Shown piece by piece: positions 9,334-17,385 of a stretch of 36,059 bases of DNA. The stretch spans positions 1 to 36,059 of the forward strand of contig JAICYT010000012.1 in assembly GCA_025934075.1 (NCBI GenBank), written 5' to 3'. The translations under genes were made by a program, and so were the position numbers. This stretch comes from Gemmatimonadaceae bacterium. GTDB lineage: Bacteria; Gemmatimonadota; Gemmatimonadetes; Gemmatimonadales; Gemmatimonadaceae. The number at the start of each line of letters is the position of its first letter. Within the stretch, counting starts at the first letter, position 1. The notes below the pieces were generated by a model. It was not told where the DNA came from. It worked only from the letters and a program-made list of their open reading frames with translations, and ran no database searches.

Positions 9334-9643
9334 GACATGCGAGCTCCAGCTCGACCGAATGGCCGTCGGCTTCGACTGCTATGCAAGTACCTGGGCGATC
9401 TCGGCATTGGCGTGGAGATCTATCGCCGTGGCCGCCTAACCCATGCAACGTGACTCGCCGGGGCCGAGCATATTCAGTCCGGTCGGCGCGCGCCGCCGCG
9501 CAGCAGATCGTGGTTCTGATTTGGACCTACATTCCCTGACCGACGTCGATGGCGCCGCTGCCAGGACTAGCCGGCGACCCTTAGCTTTCGGTGTTCGACG
9601 ACGCGCAACGCCGCGTCTTCATCGACTCGCAGTCGGAGCTACA
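9334..9643. other. Non-coding gap between PadR module 1 and the thiolase operon
   Basis: About 310 nt between divergent genes. An open frame continues upstream of the thiolase ATG to 9443, but its translation resembles no family and the thiolase fold begins at 9644, so I treat it as leader sequence. I see no RNA gene and no confident promoter for the thiolase operon here. The thiolase Shine-Dalgarno (GGAG, 9635-9638 region) ends about 6 nt before the ATG at 9644. Confidence 0.6.
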
Positions 9644-10855
9644 ATGACGGATACATCGCGCCAGGCGGTCATCGTTTCCGCCGTCCGCACGCCAATTGGA
9701 AAATTTCTCGGCGGACTCTCTCCGCTCTCCGCGCCCGAGCTCGGCGCGATCGCGATTCGCGCCGCGGTCGAGCGTTCGCGCATCGACGTGGCGGCGATCG
9801 AAGAAGTGATCATGGGAAACGTCATTCAGGGTGGTGTTGGCCAAGCGCCAGCGCGACAGGCGGCACTGAAGGGCGGCGTTCCCGCGACAGTCTCGGCGCT
9901 CACGATCAACAAGGTGTGCGGTTCGGGCCTCAAAGCCGTGATGCTCGCCGCGCAGTCGATCAAAGCTGGTGATCGACACGTCGTCATTGCCGGCGGTCAG
10001 GAATCGATGTCCAACGCGCCGTTCTACAACTATGGAATGCGCGGCGGCGTCAAGCTTGGCGATCAAACGCTCGTCGACGGCATGATCAAAGACGGCCTCT
10101 GGTGCGCGTTCTGCGACGTCCACATGGGCTCACACGCCGAGTACACTGCGCTCAAAGCCAATGTGACACGCGAGATGCAAGACGAGTTTTCGGCGAAGTC
10201 GCATCAGAAGGCAATCGCGGCGATCGAGGCCGGGAAGTTCAAGGACGAGATCGTGCCCGTACAAGTTCCCGGACGCAAAGGTCCAACGATCGTCGACACC
10301 GACGAAGGTCCGCGCAAGGACACGACCGTCGAATCGCTCACAAAGCTTCGGCCGGCGTTCCCGAACAAGCAGGGTGGCAACAATGGACTCTCCGTCACCG
10401 CGGGAAATTCATCGAGCTTGAACGATGGCGCGGCGGCGCTCGTCGTGACGTCGGAAGACTTCGCGCGCGCACACGGTCTCGAGATTCTCGCGCGTATCGA
10501 CGCGTATGCCACCGGCGCCACTGAGCCGCGCGATCTCTTCTTTGCTCCAATACACGCCGTTCAGAATCTCATGAAGAAGACGAATCTGAAGATCGGCGAC
10601 TACGATTTGATCGAAGCCAACGAAGCGTTCGCCGCCCAGGCGATCGCCGATGGTCAAGGCCTCGAGTGGAATTGGGATCGCGTCAACGTCAACGGCGGCG
10701 CGATCGCGCTTGGTCATCCGATCGGCGCAAGCGGCGCGCGTGTGCTGACCACGCTATTGTACGCGCTCAAGGACAGGAACGCACAACGCGGTCTCGCCAC
10801 GTTGTGCCTCGGCGGCGGAGATGCCGTCGCTCTCAGCGTCTCACGGGTGAACTGA
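9644..10855 (+). CDS. Acetyl-CoA C-acetyltransferase (thiolase)
   Basis: 403 residues from the ATG at 9644, which has a GGAG Shine-Dalgarno about 6 nt upstream and gives the canonical thiolase N-terminus (AVIVSAVRTPIGKF). The upstream in-frame start at 9443 would add 67 unrelated residues. The catalytic triad is present: nucleophile C92 (NKVCGSGLKAVM), H358 (GGAIALGHPIGASGAR) and C388 (LCLGGGDAVAL). The enzyme condenses two acetyl-CoA or cleaves 3-ketoacyl-CoA in beta-oxidation. It is the first gene of a co-directional run with 3-hydroxyacyl-CoA and acyl-CoA dehydrogenases, which favours a catabolic thiolase or a butyryl-CoA-type pathway. The usual C-terminal CxGGGxG is CLGGGDA here, a small deviation. 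Symbol left blank because atoB/phaA/fadA cannot be separated by sequence inspection. Confidence 0.95.
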   Translation: MTDTSRQAVIVSAVRTPIGKFLGGLSPLSAPELGAIAIRAAVERSRIDVAAIEEVIMGNVIQGGVGQAPARQAALKGGVPATVSALTINKVCGSGLKAVMLAAQSIKAGDRHVVIAGGQESMSNAPFYNYGMRGGVKLGDQTLVDGMIKDGLWCAFCDVHMGSHAEYTALKANVTREMQDEFSAKSHQKAIAAIEAGKFKDEIVPVQVPGRKGPTIVDTDEGPRKDTTVESLTKLRPAFPNKQGGNNGLSVTAGNSSSLNDGAAALVVTSEDFARAHGLEILARIDAYATGATEPRDLFFAPIHAVQNLMKKTNLKIGDYDLIEANEAFAAQAIADGQGLEWNWDRVNVNGGAIALGHPIGASGARVLTTLLYALKDRNAQRGLATLCLGGGDAVALSVSRVN

Positions 10856-10856
10856 C

Positions 10857-11432
10857 ATGACGACAACCGCATCGACTGCATCGCGATCTCGGACGCCCTC
10901 CGGACAGGCGCTTTCGCCGTCGCTCACGATCGTTGGAATAGTGGGCTTCGCCGCGGCCGTGGCGGCCGCGTCCCAGGTCGCGATTCCGCTGCCGTGGACT
11001 CCGGTTCCCATCACGCTGCAGCCGATGCTCGTCGTTCTTGCGGGAATGTGGCTCGGGCCCGTTGCCGGAGCCGCGAGCATGGTGCTCTATCTCGCGGCGG
11101 GGGTGAGCGGGTTGCCGGTGTTCACGCCCATTGGCGCGCCCGGGTTCGCTCGTTTCCTTGGACCGACGGGCGGGTATCTCATCGCGTATCCTGCGGCGGC
11201 CTTTATTGCGGGCATGCTTGCCGTGCGAGCGCGATCATTCGGCACACGCTGGCTCGCTGCGGTCGCGGGTATCGCCGTCATCTACTTCGGCGGAATCGCT
11301 CAGCTCTCGCTGCTCAGTGGCGGCGTCGTGCGCGCAGTGCAGATGGGCATCGCACCGTTCGCGTTGCTCGACATCGTCAAGGCATTCGTGGCGGCGGCGA
11401 TCAGCGGACCGCGACGTCGTGCGCCGAAGTAG
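10857..11432 (+). CDS. bioY: BioY biotin transporter S component
   Basis: 191 residues, integral membrane protein with about six hydrophobic segments. BioY is the substrate-binding (S) subunit of energy-coupling-factor transporters and takes up biotin. The family signature is clear: PWTPVPITLQPMLVVLAG, then LGPVAGAASMVLYLAAG, SGLPVF and GPTGGYLIAYP. It starts 1 nt after the thiolase stop, so it is translationally coupled to an acyl-CoA metabolic gene. No ecfA or ecfT gene is in the window; BioY may use remote ECF subunits or, as reported for some BioY proteins, work alone. No biotin synthesis gene is in the window. Confidence 0.95.
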   Translation: MTTTASTASRSRTPSGQALSPSLTIVGIVGFAAAVAAASQVAIPLPWTPVPITLQPMLVVLAGMWLGPVAGAASMVLYLAAGVSGLPVFTPIGAPGFARFLGPTGGYLIAYPAAAFIAGMLAVRARSFGTRWLAAVAGIAVIYFGGIAQLSLLSGGVVRAVQMGIAPFALLDIVKAFVAAAISGPRRRAPK

Positions 11433-11444
11433 CTCCGCGTACGT

Positions 11445-12326
11445 TTGAGCGCGCCACAGTTTTTTTTTACTGAAGGCGGCGCGCTCCGCGCCCCATGGCG
11501 CATCATCGCGTTTTGCTTCGCCTCGTTCGCGGCATTCATCGTTGCCGATGCGTTGCTCGGACCGCTCATCACGTGGTTGTTCGCGCTCCTCGGTATTCGC
11601 GGCGTCGCGAACTTCGAGTGGCTCCAAGCCGCTGGGGCGCTCGGCGGCACCGTCATCTCTCTCCGGTGGATCGACAAACGGCCTTGGTCCGACGTTTGGC
11701 TCGGCGGTGACGCCGCGAAGCCCGCTCTTTTCGGCTTTGGCTTTCTCGTCGGAGGCGCCGCCATTGCGCTGCCAATCGCGGCGCTCATTGGCCTGCATTG
11801 GTTGCGCGAGATTCCCGCGGCGAACGGATCGTGGTCCGCGGCGGCGCTCCGCACGTCGATCTTCTTGCTCCCGGCCGCGCTGGTCGAAGAGCTCGTCACC
11901 CGCGGCTATCTGCTCTCGGTGCTGCGCGAAGCATGGGGCTGGCCGTGGGCGATCGGTGTCACGAGCGTCGCGTTTGGCCTGCTGCACCTCGCGAACAACG
12001 GAGCCAATGTCGAGTCAGTGCTGCTCGTTACGGCAGCGGGTGTCTTTCTCGCCGGTGTTCTGTATGCGACGAGAAGCCTGTACGCCGCGTGGATGGCGCA
12101 TTTCGCCTGGAACTGGACGATGGCGGTGCTTTTTCACACCGCCGTGAGCGGCTATCCGCTGGAATCGCCGCGCTACCGTTATGTTGATGCGGGACCGGAC
12201 TGGGCGACAGGCGGCGAGTGGGGGCCGGAGGGCGGTCTGCCGGCAGGAATCGGAATGGGGCTGGGCGGTGGCATCGCATACCTTTTCGCGCGACGCGGGC
12301 GTCAACTACGTCGCGAGGAGACATAG
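11445..12326 (+). CDS. CPBP-family intramembrane metalloprotease
   Basis: 293 residues, predicted inner-membrane protein with several transmembrane helices and the CPBP (CAAX protease and bacteriocin-processing) motifs: EExxxR at E148/E149/R153 (VEELVTRGYLL), FxxxH at F177/H181 (FGLLHL) and HxxxN at H219/N223 (HFAWN). The only usable start is TTG at 11445, because bioY ends in the same frame 12 nt upstream. The early sequence FFFTEGGALRAPWR matches the usual N-terminus of this subfamily, so the frame is right. Codons 6-8 lie within a T9 tract (11460-11468). CPBP proteins process prenylated or peptide substrates; the substrate here is unknown. It sits 3 nt before the hydroxyacyl-CoA dehydrogenase gene. 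Confidence 0.88.
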   Translation: MSAPQFFFTEGGALRAPWRIIAFCFASFAAFIVADALLGPLITWLFALLGIRGVANFEWLQAAGALGGTVISLRWIDKRPWSDVWLGGDAAKPALFGFGFLVGGAAIALPIAALIGLHWLREIPAANGSWSAAALRTSIFLLPAALVEELVTRGYLLSVLREAWGWPWAIGVTSVAFGLLHLANNGANVESVLLVTAAGVFLAGVLYATRSLYAAWMAHFAWNWTMAVLFHTAVSGYPLESPRYRYVDAGPDWATGGEWGPEGGLPAGIGMGLGGGIAYLFARRGRQLRREET

Positions 12327-12329
12327 CAG

Positions 12330-13175
12330 ATGGCCGAGCGTGTGGCCGTGATCGGCGCTGGGCAGATGGGGAATGGCATCGCACACGTCTTTGCGCAAAG
12401 CGGTTTCGATGTCACGATGATCGACGTGTCGGGTCCCGCGCTCGAGCGCGGCAAGTCCACCATCGCGGCGAACTTGGACCGACAGATCAAGAAAGGATCG
12501 CTCCAAGCCGCGGATAAAGACGCGATCCTCGGTCGCATCGCGACGTCGCAGGGCTTCGATGCGGCAGCCGACGCGTCGCTCATCGTCGAAGCGGCGACAG
12601 AAAATAAGGATCTCAAGTTCAAGATCTTCTCCGATCTCGACACCGCCGCCGGCAGCAGCGCGATCCTCGCGACGAACACAAGCTCGATCTCGATCACGGA
12701 AATCGCCGCGCGGACGAAACGTCCGGAGAAGGTGATCGGGATGCATTTCATGAATCCGGTGCCGGTGATGCAACTCGTCGAGGTGATCCGTGGGCTCGCG
12801 ACGTCCGACGAGACGACACAACGCGTGCTCGAGCTGAGCAAAGCTGTTGGCAAAACGCCGGTCGAGGTGCAGGACTACCCGGGCTTCGTCGCCAACCGCA
12901 TCCTCATGCCGATGATCAACGAGGCGATTTACTGCCTCATGGAAGGTGTCGGCACCGCCGAGTCGATCGATACGGTGATGAAGCTCGGCATGAATCACCC
13001 AATGGGACCGTTGGCACTCGCGGATCTGATTGGTCTCGACACGTGCCTCGCGATCCTCGAGGTGTTGCATGACGGCTTGGGAGATCCGAAGTACCGTCCG
13101 TGTCCGTTGCTGCGAAAGTATGTCGCGGCGGGTTGGCTGGGTCGGAAGACGAAGCGCGGATTTTATGCCTACTGA
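12330..13175 (+). CDS. hbd: 3-hydroxybutyryl-CoA (3-hydroxyacyl-CoA) dehydrogenase
   Basis: 281 residues, a typical length for the monofunctional enzyme. It oxidises 3-hydroxyacyl-CoA to 3-ketoacyl-CoA with NAD, or the reverse. The N-terminal Rossmann motif is VIGAGQMGNGIAHVFA (glycines 9, 11, 14) with the acidic NAD-selective D32 at the end of strand 2. The catalytic histidine is H139 in GMHFMNPVPVMQLVE, with E151 completing the His-Glu pair. The C-terminal helical domain carries YPGFVANRILMPMINEA and NHPMGPLALADLIGLD. It lies in the same run as the thiolase (upstream) and the acyl-CoA dehydrogenase (downstream). An enoyl-CoA hydratase is not in the window, so that step must be encoded elsewhere. 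Confidence 0.96.
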   Translation: MAERVAVIGAGQMGNGIAHVFAQSGFDVTMIDVSGPALERGKSTIAANLDRQIKKGSLQAADKDAILGRIATSQGFDAAADASLIVEAATENKDLKFKIFSDLDTAAGSSAILATNTSSISITEIAARTKRPEKVIGMHFMNPVPVMQLVEVIRGLATSDETTQRVLELSKAVGKTPVEVQDYPGFVANRILMPMINEAIYCLMEGVGTAESIDTVMKLGMNHPMGPLALADLIGLDTCLAILEVLHDGLGDPKYRPCPLLRKYVAAGWLGRKTKRGFYAY

Positions 13176-13262
13176 TGGTGCTCATGCGAGGCCGCTCGCA
13201 GTGCACGTGGCTCCGCCGAATCCGCGTGACGCGGTTGTCTGTTATCAGCGAGCGCGCTTCTA

Positions 13263-14426
13263 ATGGCCTGGGCGCTCACTCCCCTCACAGAAGCCCAACG
13301 CGAGATCCAACATCTCGCGCAGGACTTCGCCGAGCACGAGATCGCGCCGTACAGCGCGCAGTGGGATCGCGACGCGTACTTCGAGCCCTCGCTCGTCGAG
13401 AAGCTCGGCGCGCTGGGATTTCTCGGCATGCTGATCCCCGAAGAGTATGACGGGCTCGGCCTCGACACGCTCACGTATCTCGTCGCGCTCGAGGAGATCG
13501 CGCGCGCCGATGCGTCGGCGGCCGTCATGATCAGCGTTCACAACTCGTTGCCGACGCAGATGATCCTCAAGTGGGGATCAGCGGACCAGAAAGAGCGTTA
13601 CCTCAGGCCGATGGCGCGTGGTGAGATGCTCGGGGCGTTTGCGCTGTCGGAGCCGGAGGCCGGGTCGGACGCAGCGTCGCTCACGACGCAGGCAGTTCGC
13701 GACGGCAATGATTGGATTCTGAACGGCACCAAGGCGTGGGTGTCGAGTGGCACGAAGGGCGACGTCATTCTCGCCATGGCGCGGACGGATACGCCAGACG
13801 ATCGGCGCGGTGCGCGTGGCATCAGCGCGTTCATCGTCACGCCGGACCTTCCGGGATTCAGTGTCGGCAAGAAGGAAGACAAGATGGGGCTGCGGGCGTC
13901 GCCCACCGTACAGATTCACTTTTCCGACATGCGCGTTCCCGGTGATCGGCTGCTCGGCGCGGTTGGCAGCGGTTTCATTTACGCGATGCAGTCGCTGGAC
14001 AACGGGCGGCTCGGAATCGCGGCGCAAGCGGTCGGCATCTCCGAGGCCGCTCTCCGACTTGCGGCGGCCTATGCCGCGGAACGCAAGCAGTTCGGACATC
14101 CGATCAAAGAATTCCAGGCCATTCAATTCAAGCTCGCCGACATGGCGATGCGTGTCGCTGCGGCTCGTGCGTTGCTCCACGCTGCCGCAACCGCGAAGGA
14201 TCGCGGCGAGCGCATTACCCAATTCAGCTCGATGGCCAAGCTCTTAGCCAGCGAAGCCGCGATGGCCGTGACGACCCAGGCGATTCAGATCTTCGGCGGG
14301 TACGGGTACGTGAAAGACTATCCCGTCGAACGATTGTTCCGCGACGCGAAGGTGACGCAGATCTACGAGGGCACCTCGGAGATTCAGCGAATCGTCATCG
14401 CGCGCGAGCTGTACTCGAAGCGTTAG
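13263..14426 (+). CDS. Acyl-CoA dehydrogenase (short/branched-chain type)
   Basis: 387 residues, a typical soluble FAD-dependent acyl-CoA dehydrogenase. It introduces the alpha-beta double bond in short-chain or branched-chain acyl-CoA and passes electrons to ETF. Order: N-terminal helical domain (LTEAQREIQHLAQDFAEHEI), the FAD/substrate signature GAFALSEPEAGSDAASL near 121-137, the beta domain, and the C-terminal helical domain with QIFGGYGYVKDYPVERLFRDAK. The catalytic base is E369 in IYEGTSEIQRI, the short-chain/butyryl-type position. An 87-nt gap separates it from hbd, and a leucine-type dehydrogenase gene follows. Together they suggest butyryl-CoA or isovaleryl/isobutyryl-CoA metabolism; exact chain specificity cannot be read from sequence. 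Confidence 0.95.
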   Translation: MAWALTPLTEAQREIQHLAQDFAEHEIAPYSAQWDRDAYFEPSLVEKLGALGFLGMLIPEEYDGLGLDTLTYLVALEEIARADASAAVMISVHNSLPTQMILKWGSADQKERYLRPMARGEMLGAFALSEPEAGSDAASLTTQAVRDGNDWILNGTKAWVSSGTKGDVILAMARTDTPDDRRGARGISAFIVTPDLPGFSVGKKEDKMGLRASPTVQIHFSDMRVPGDRLLGAVGSGFIYAMQSLDNGRLGIAAQAVGISEAALRLAAAYAAERKQFGHPIKEFQAIQFKLADMAMRVAAARALLHAAATAKDRGERITQFSSMAKLLASEAAMAVTTQAIQIFGGYGYVKDYPVERLFRDAKVTQIYEGTSEIQRIVIARELYSKR

Positions 14427-14489
14427 CAGTTAGTCCCGCAACACGTTGGCATCGTATTCAACGTTCACCTCCACTCGACACTCGCTCTC

Positions 14490-15560
14490 ATGAAGCTCTT
14501 CGACACGATCGCCGACATGGGGCACGAGCAGCTCGTGCTCTGCCAGGACTCGGCGTCCGGATATCGCGGTATCATCGCGATCCATAGCACGGTGCTGGGC
14601 CCGGCCCTCGGCGGTACGCGTTTCTGGAATTACGCCAGCGATGAAGAAGCCATTGTGGACGCGCTCCGGCTTGCACGCGGCATGACTTACAAGAACGCGG
14701 TCGCCGGCCTGAATCTCGGCGGCGGCAAGTCGGTCATCATCGGCAACAATAAGACGACTGATCGCGAGATGATCTTCCGCGCGCACGGCCGCTTCGTCGA
14801 AAGCCTCGGAGGTCGCTACATCACGGCGGAAGACGTGGGCACCAGCACGGCAGACATGGACTACGTGCACATGGAGACCGATTACGTGAGCGGTCTCGCC
14901 GGCCGATCGGGCGACCCATCGCCCGTCACGGCCCACGGCGTGTTTCGCGCCATTCAAGCGTCGGCGAAAGAGCGTTGGGGATCGGACGACCTGAGCCATA
15001 AGACCGTTGCGATTCAGGGCTGCGGCCACGTCGGCTACTATCTCGCCAAGGAGCTGCACGAGGCGGGCGCGAGTCTGGTCGTGACGGACATCGATGCCGA
15101 ACGGGTGAAGCGCGTCGTCACGGAGTTCGGTGCGCGGGCGGTCGGCGCGGAAGAGATCTATGGTGTCCAGGCGGACATTTTCGCGCCGTGTGCGCTCGGC
15201 GCGATCATCAACGACAAGACGATTCCGCAGCTCAGGGTCGAGATCGTCGCCGGTGCTGCAAACAATCAACTGCTCGAGGAGCGACACGGCATCGAGCTCG
15301 ACTCACGCAACATCATGTATGCGCCCGATTACGTCGCGAACGCCGGCGGCGTGATCAACGTCTACAGCGAGCTTGCAGGGTGGACGCCGGCGCGCTCCTT
15401 CCGTAAGGCCGACGAGATCTACGATACGATCCGCAAGGTGTTCGCGATCGCGCGCACGGAAAAGATTCCGACGTACCTCGCCGCCGACCGTCTCGCCGAG
15501 CAGCGCATTCTCGCCGTTGGATCGATGGTGCGGACGTGGCCACAGTGGCCGAACAAGTGA
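14490..15560 (+). CDS. Leucine/valine dehydrogenase (Glu/Leu/Phe/Val family)
   Basis: 356 residues. NAD-dependent oxidative deaminase that converts branched-chain amino acids to 2-oxo acids and ammonia. The N-terminal substrate domain has the glycine-rich [12 protein letters not shown] and the two lysines of the family, K68 ([18 protein letters not shown]) and catalytic K80. The C-terminal Rossmann domain has [17 protein letters not shown] and the acidic VVTDID at the end of the second strand. [12 protein letters not shown] and GAANNQL are typical of leucine dehydrogenase. Its position just after an acyl-CoA dehydrogenase gene fits degradation of leucine, valine or isoleucine. Phenylalanine dehydrogenase is the main alternative. 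Confidence 0.9.
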   Translation: MKLFDTIADMGHEQLVLCQDSASGYRGIIAIHSTVLGPALGGTRFWNYASDEEAIVDALRLARGMTYKNAVAGLNLGGGKSVIIGNNKTTDREMIFRAHGRFVESLGGRYITAEDVGTSTADMDYVHMETDYVSGLAGRSGDPSPVTAHGVFRAIQASAKERWGSDDLSHKTVAIQGCGHVGYYLAKELHEAGASLVVTDIDAERVKRVVTEFGARAVGAEEIYGVQADIFAPCALGAIINDKTIPQLRVEIVAGAANNQLLEERHGIELDSRNIMYAPDYVANAGGVINVYSELAGWTPARSFRKADEIYDTIRKVFAIARTEKIPTYLAADRLAEQRILAVGSMVRTWPQWPNK

Positions 15561-15584
15561 TCGAGCTGATCGCGGTGAACGCGC

Positions 15585-16037
15585 ATGAGTGAGAAGATTC
15601 TCATCGCGTCCGATCACGCCGGGTTCGAGCTCAAGGAGCAGCTGGAGCGCGCGCTCGGCGAGCTAGGATTCGACGTGCAGGACCTCGGCACGGACAGCCC
15701 GGAGTCGGCGGATTATGCCGACTACGCACATCCACTCGCGCAGAAGGTGTCGAATGGAGACGTCAAGCGCGGTGTGCTCTTGTGTGGAACGGGGCTCGGC
15801 ATGAGCTATCCCGCGAACCGGTATCCGCACGTGCGGGCCGCTGTCGCATGGAATCCGGAAGTCGCGAAACTCGCACGCGAGCACAACGATTCCAACGTGC
15901 TCGTGGTTCCGGCGAGATTCGTGACTGAGGCGCAAGGTGTCGCGATCTTACGAACCTGGCTCGACACGCCATTCGAGGGCGGACGTCACGCGCGCCGCAT
16001 CGACAAGATCGAAAAGATGAGCTCCGAACATGAATGA
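15585..16037 (+). CDS. rpiB: Ribose-5-phosphate isomerase B
   Basis: 150 residues, full length for RpiB/LacAB. It interconverts ribose 5-phosphate and ribulose 5-phosphate in the pentose phosphate pathway. The N-terminus [16 protein letters not shown] contains D10/H11. The catalytic cysteine is C67 in [16 protein letters not shown], which gives the anion-hole GTG loop. H100 in REHNDSNVL is the expected ring-opening base. It overlaps glyA by 8 nt, an arrangement that implies coupled translation. A LacA/LacB-like substrate is less likely because no galactose genes are near. Confidence 0.95.
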   Translation: MSEKILIASDHAGFELKEQLERALGELGFDVQDLGTDSPESADYADYAHPLAQKVSNGDVKRGVLLCGTGLGMSYPANRYPHVRAAVAWNPEVAKLAREHNDSNVLVVPARFVTEAQGVAILRTWLDTPFEGGRHARRIDKIEKMSSEHE

Positions 16038-17298
16038 ATGGATGAAGCATCCGCTTTGCTCGCCCGGTGACGCGCTTCGCGAGGCGGACTCCGAGATCGC
16101 GTTGCTGATCGACGAAGAGATTCGTCGGCAGAAGGACGGGCTCGAGTTGATCGCGAGCGAGAACTTCGTGTCGCCGGCGGTGCTCGAGGCGATGGGGTCG
16201 CCGCTCACCAACAAGTACGCGGAAGGTCTCCCGGGCACGCGCTACTACGGCGGATGCGAGGTGGTCGACAAGATCGAGCAGTTGGCGATCGATCGCGCGA
16301 AGGAGTTGTTCGCGGCCGACCATGCGAACGTACAACCGCACTCTGGCGCGCAGGCGAACTACGCGGCGATGTCTCCGTTCCTCAAACCGGGCGACACGTT
16401 TCTCGGGATGGACTTGTCGAATGGCGGACATCTCACGCACGGCTCGCCGGTGAACTTCTCGGGAATGTTGTATCGTGCGATCTCGTACGGCGTCACCGAT
16501 CAGGGTCTGATCGACTACGACGACATGCGTCGCAAGGCGCGCGAGCATCGTCCGCGCCTCGTGTTGGCCGGCTACAGTGCGTACTCGCGCGTTGTCGATT
16601 TCGCGGCATTCGCCGAAGTGGCGCGCGAGATCGGCGCCGTGTTCATGGTCGACATGGCGCACTTCGCCGGACTCGTCGCTGGCGGTGTGTATCCGTCGCC
16701 CGTGCCGCACGCCGACGTCGTCACGACGACGACGCACAAGACGTTGCGTGGCCCGCGCGGAGGAATGATTCTCTGCAAGGCCGAGCATGCGAAGGCCATC
16801 GACAAGGCGGTGTTCCCGGGGAGTCAGGGCGGCCCGCTCGAGCATGTCATCGCCGCCAAGGCCGTGTGCTTCAAGGAAGCGCTGGCGCCCTCATTCAAGA
16901 CCTATGCGAAGGACGTGATCGCGAACGCGCGCGCACTTGCGGCCGCGCTGGCGTCGCTCGGCTTCGACATCGTGTCGGGCGGCACGGACAATCATCTCAT
17001 GCTCGTCGATCTGCGCAACCGCGGACTCACTGGTAAAACTGCGCAGTTGTCGCTCGACGCCGCGGCGATCACGGTGAACAAGAATACCGTGCCGAAAGAG
17101 ACGCAGTCGCCGTTCGTGACGAGCGGCATTCGCATCGGCACGTCGGCGGTGACAACTCGCGGCATGGGCGTGGCCGAGATGAAGCAGATCGCGAGCTTGA
17201 TCGACGTTGTGCTCAAGTCGCCCGATGATCAGGCCGTAAAGGCAGAAGTCCGCGAGCAGGCGCGCAAGCTGGCGCAGGCGTTTCCGCTGTACGTTTGA
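16030..17298 (+). CDS. glyA: Serine hydroxymethyltransferase
   Basis: 422 residues, PLP enzyme that converts serine and tetrahydrofolate to glycine and 5,10-methylene-THF, the main one-carbon source. Visible motifs: [61 protein letters not shown], and the PLP-binding K237 in [14 protein letters not shown]. The C-terminal [13 protein letters not shown] is also standard. The start overlaps the rpiB stop by 8 nt. It is the last gene of the metabolic run; a convergent gene ends about 90 nt downstream. Confidence 0.97.
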   Translation: MNEWMKHPLCSPGDALREADSEIALLIDEEIRRQKDGLELIASENFVSPAVLEAMGSPLTNKYAEGLPGTRYYGGCEVVDKIEQLAIDRAKELFAADHANVQPHSGAQANYAAMSPFLKPGDTFLGMDLSNGGHLTHGSPVNFSGMLYRAISYGVTDQGLIDYDDMRRKAREHRPRLVLAGYSAYSRVVDFAAFAEVAREIGAVFMVDMAHFAGLVAGGVYPSPVPHADVVTTTTHKTLRGPRGGMILCKAEHAKAIDKAVFPGSQGGPLEHVIAAKAVCFKEALAPSFKTYAKDVIANARALAAALASLGFDIVSGGTDNHLMLVDLRNRGLTGKTAQLSLDAAAITVNKNTVPKETQSPFVTSGIRIGTSAVTTRGMGVAEMKQIASLIDVVLKSPDDQAVKAEVREQARKLAQAFPLYV

Positions 17299-17304
17299 TC
17301 CCGA

Positions 17305-17333
17305 CCCGCAGAAAACTCTAGTCTAGCTGCGGG
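17305..17333. terminator. Weak hairpin between convergent genes
   Basis: CCCGCAG (17305-17311) and CTGCGGG (17327-17333) form a 7-bp stem with a 15-nt loop just after glyA. No T-run follows on either strand, so it is at best a weak or Rho-assisted terminator. Confidence 0.3.
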
Positions 17334-17385
17334 CCGGAGTGTTTCGTGAAATCCGCGTCATCGCGTGGCTAGCCGTTCACCGCTG

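Noticed and set aside
9443..9643. N-terminal extension of the thiolase
   Set aside because: The fold and Shine-Dalgarno both support ATG 9644; the extension resembles nothing.
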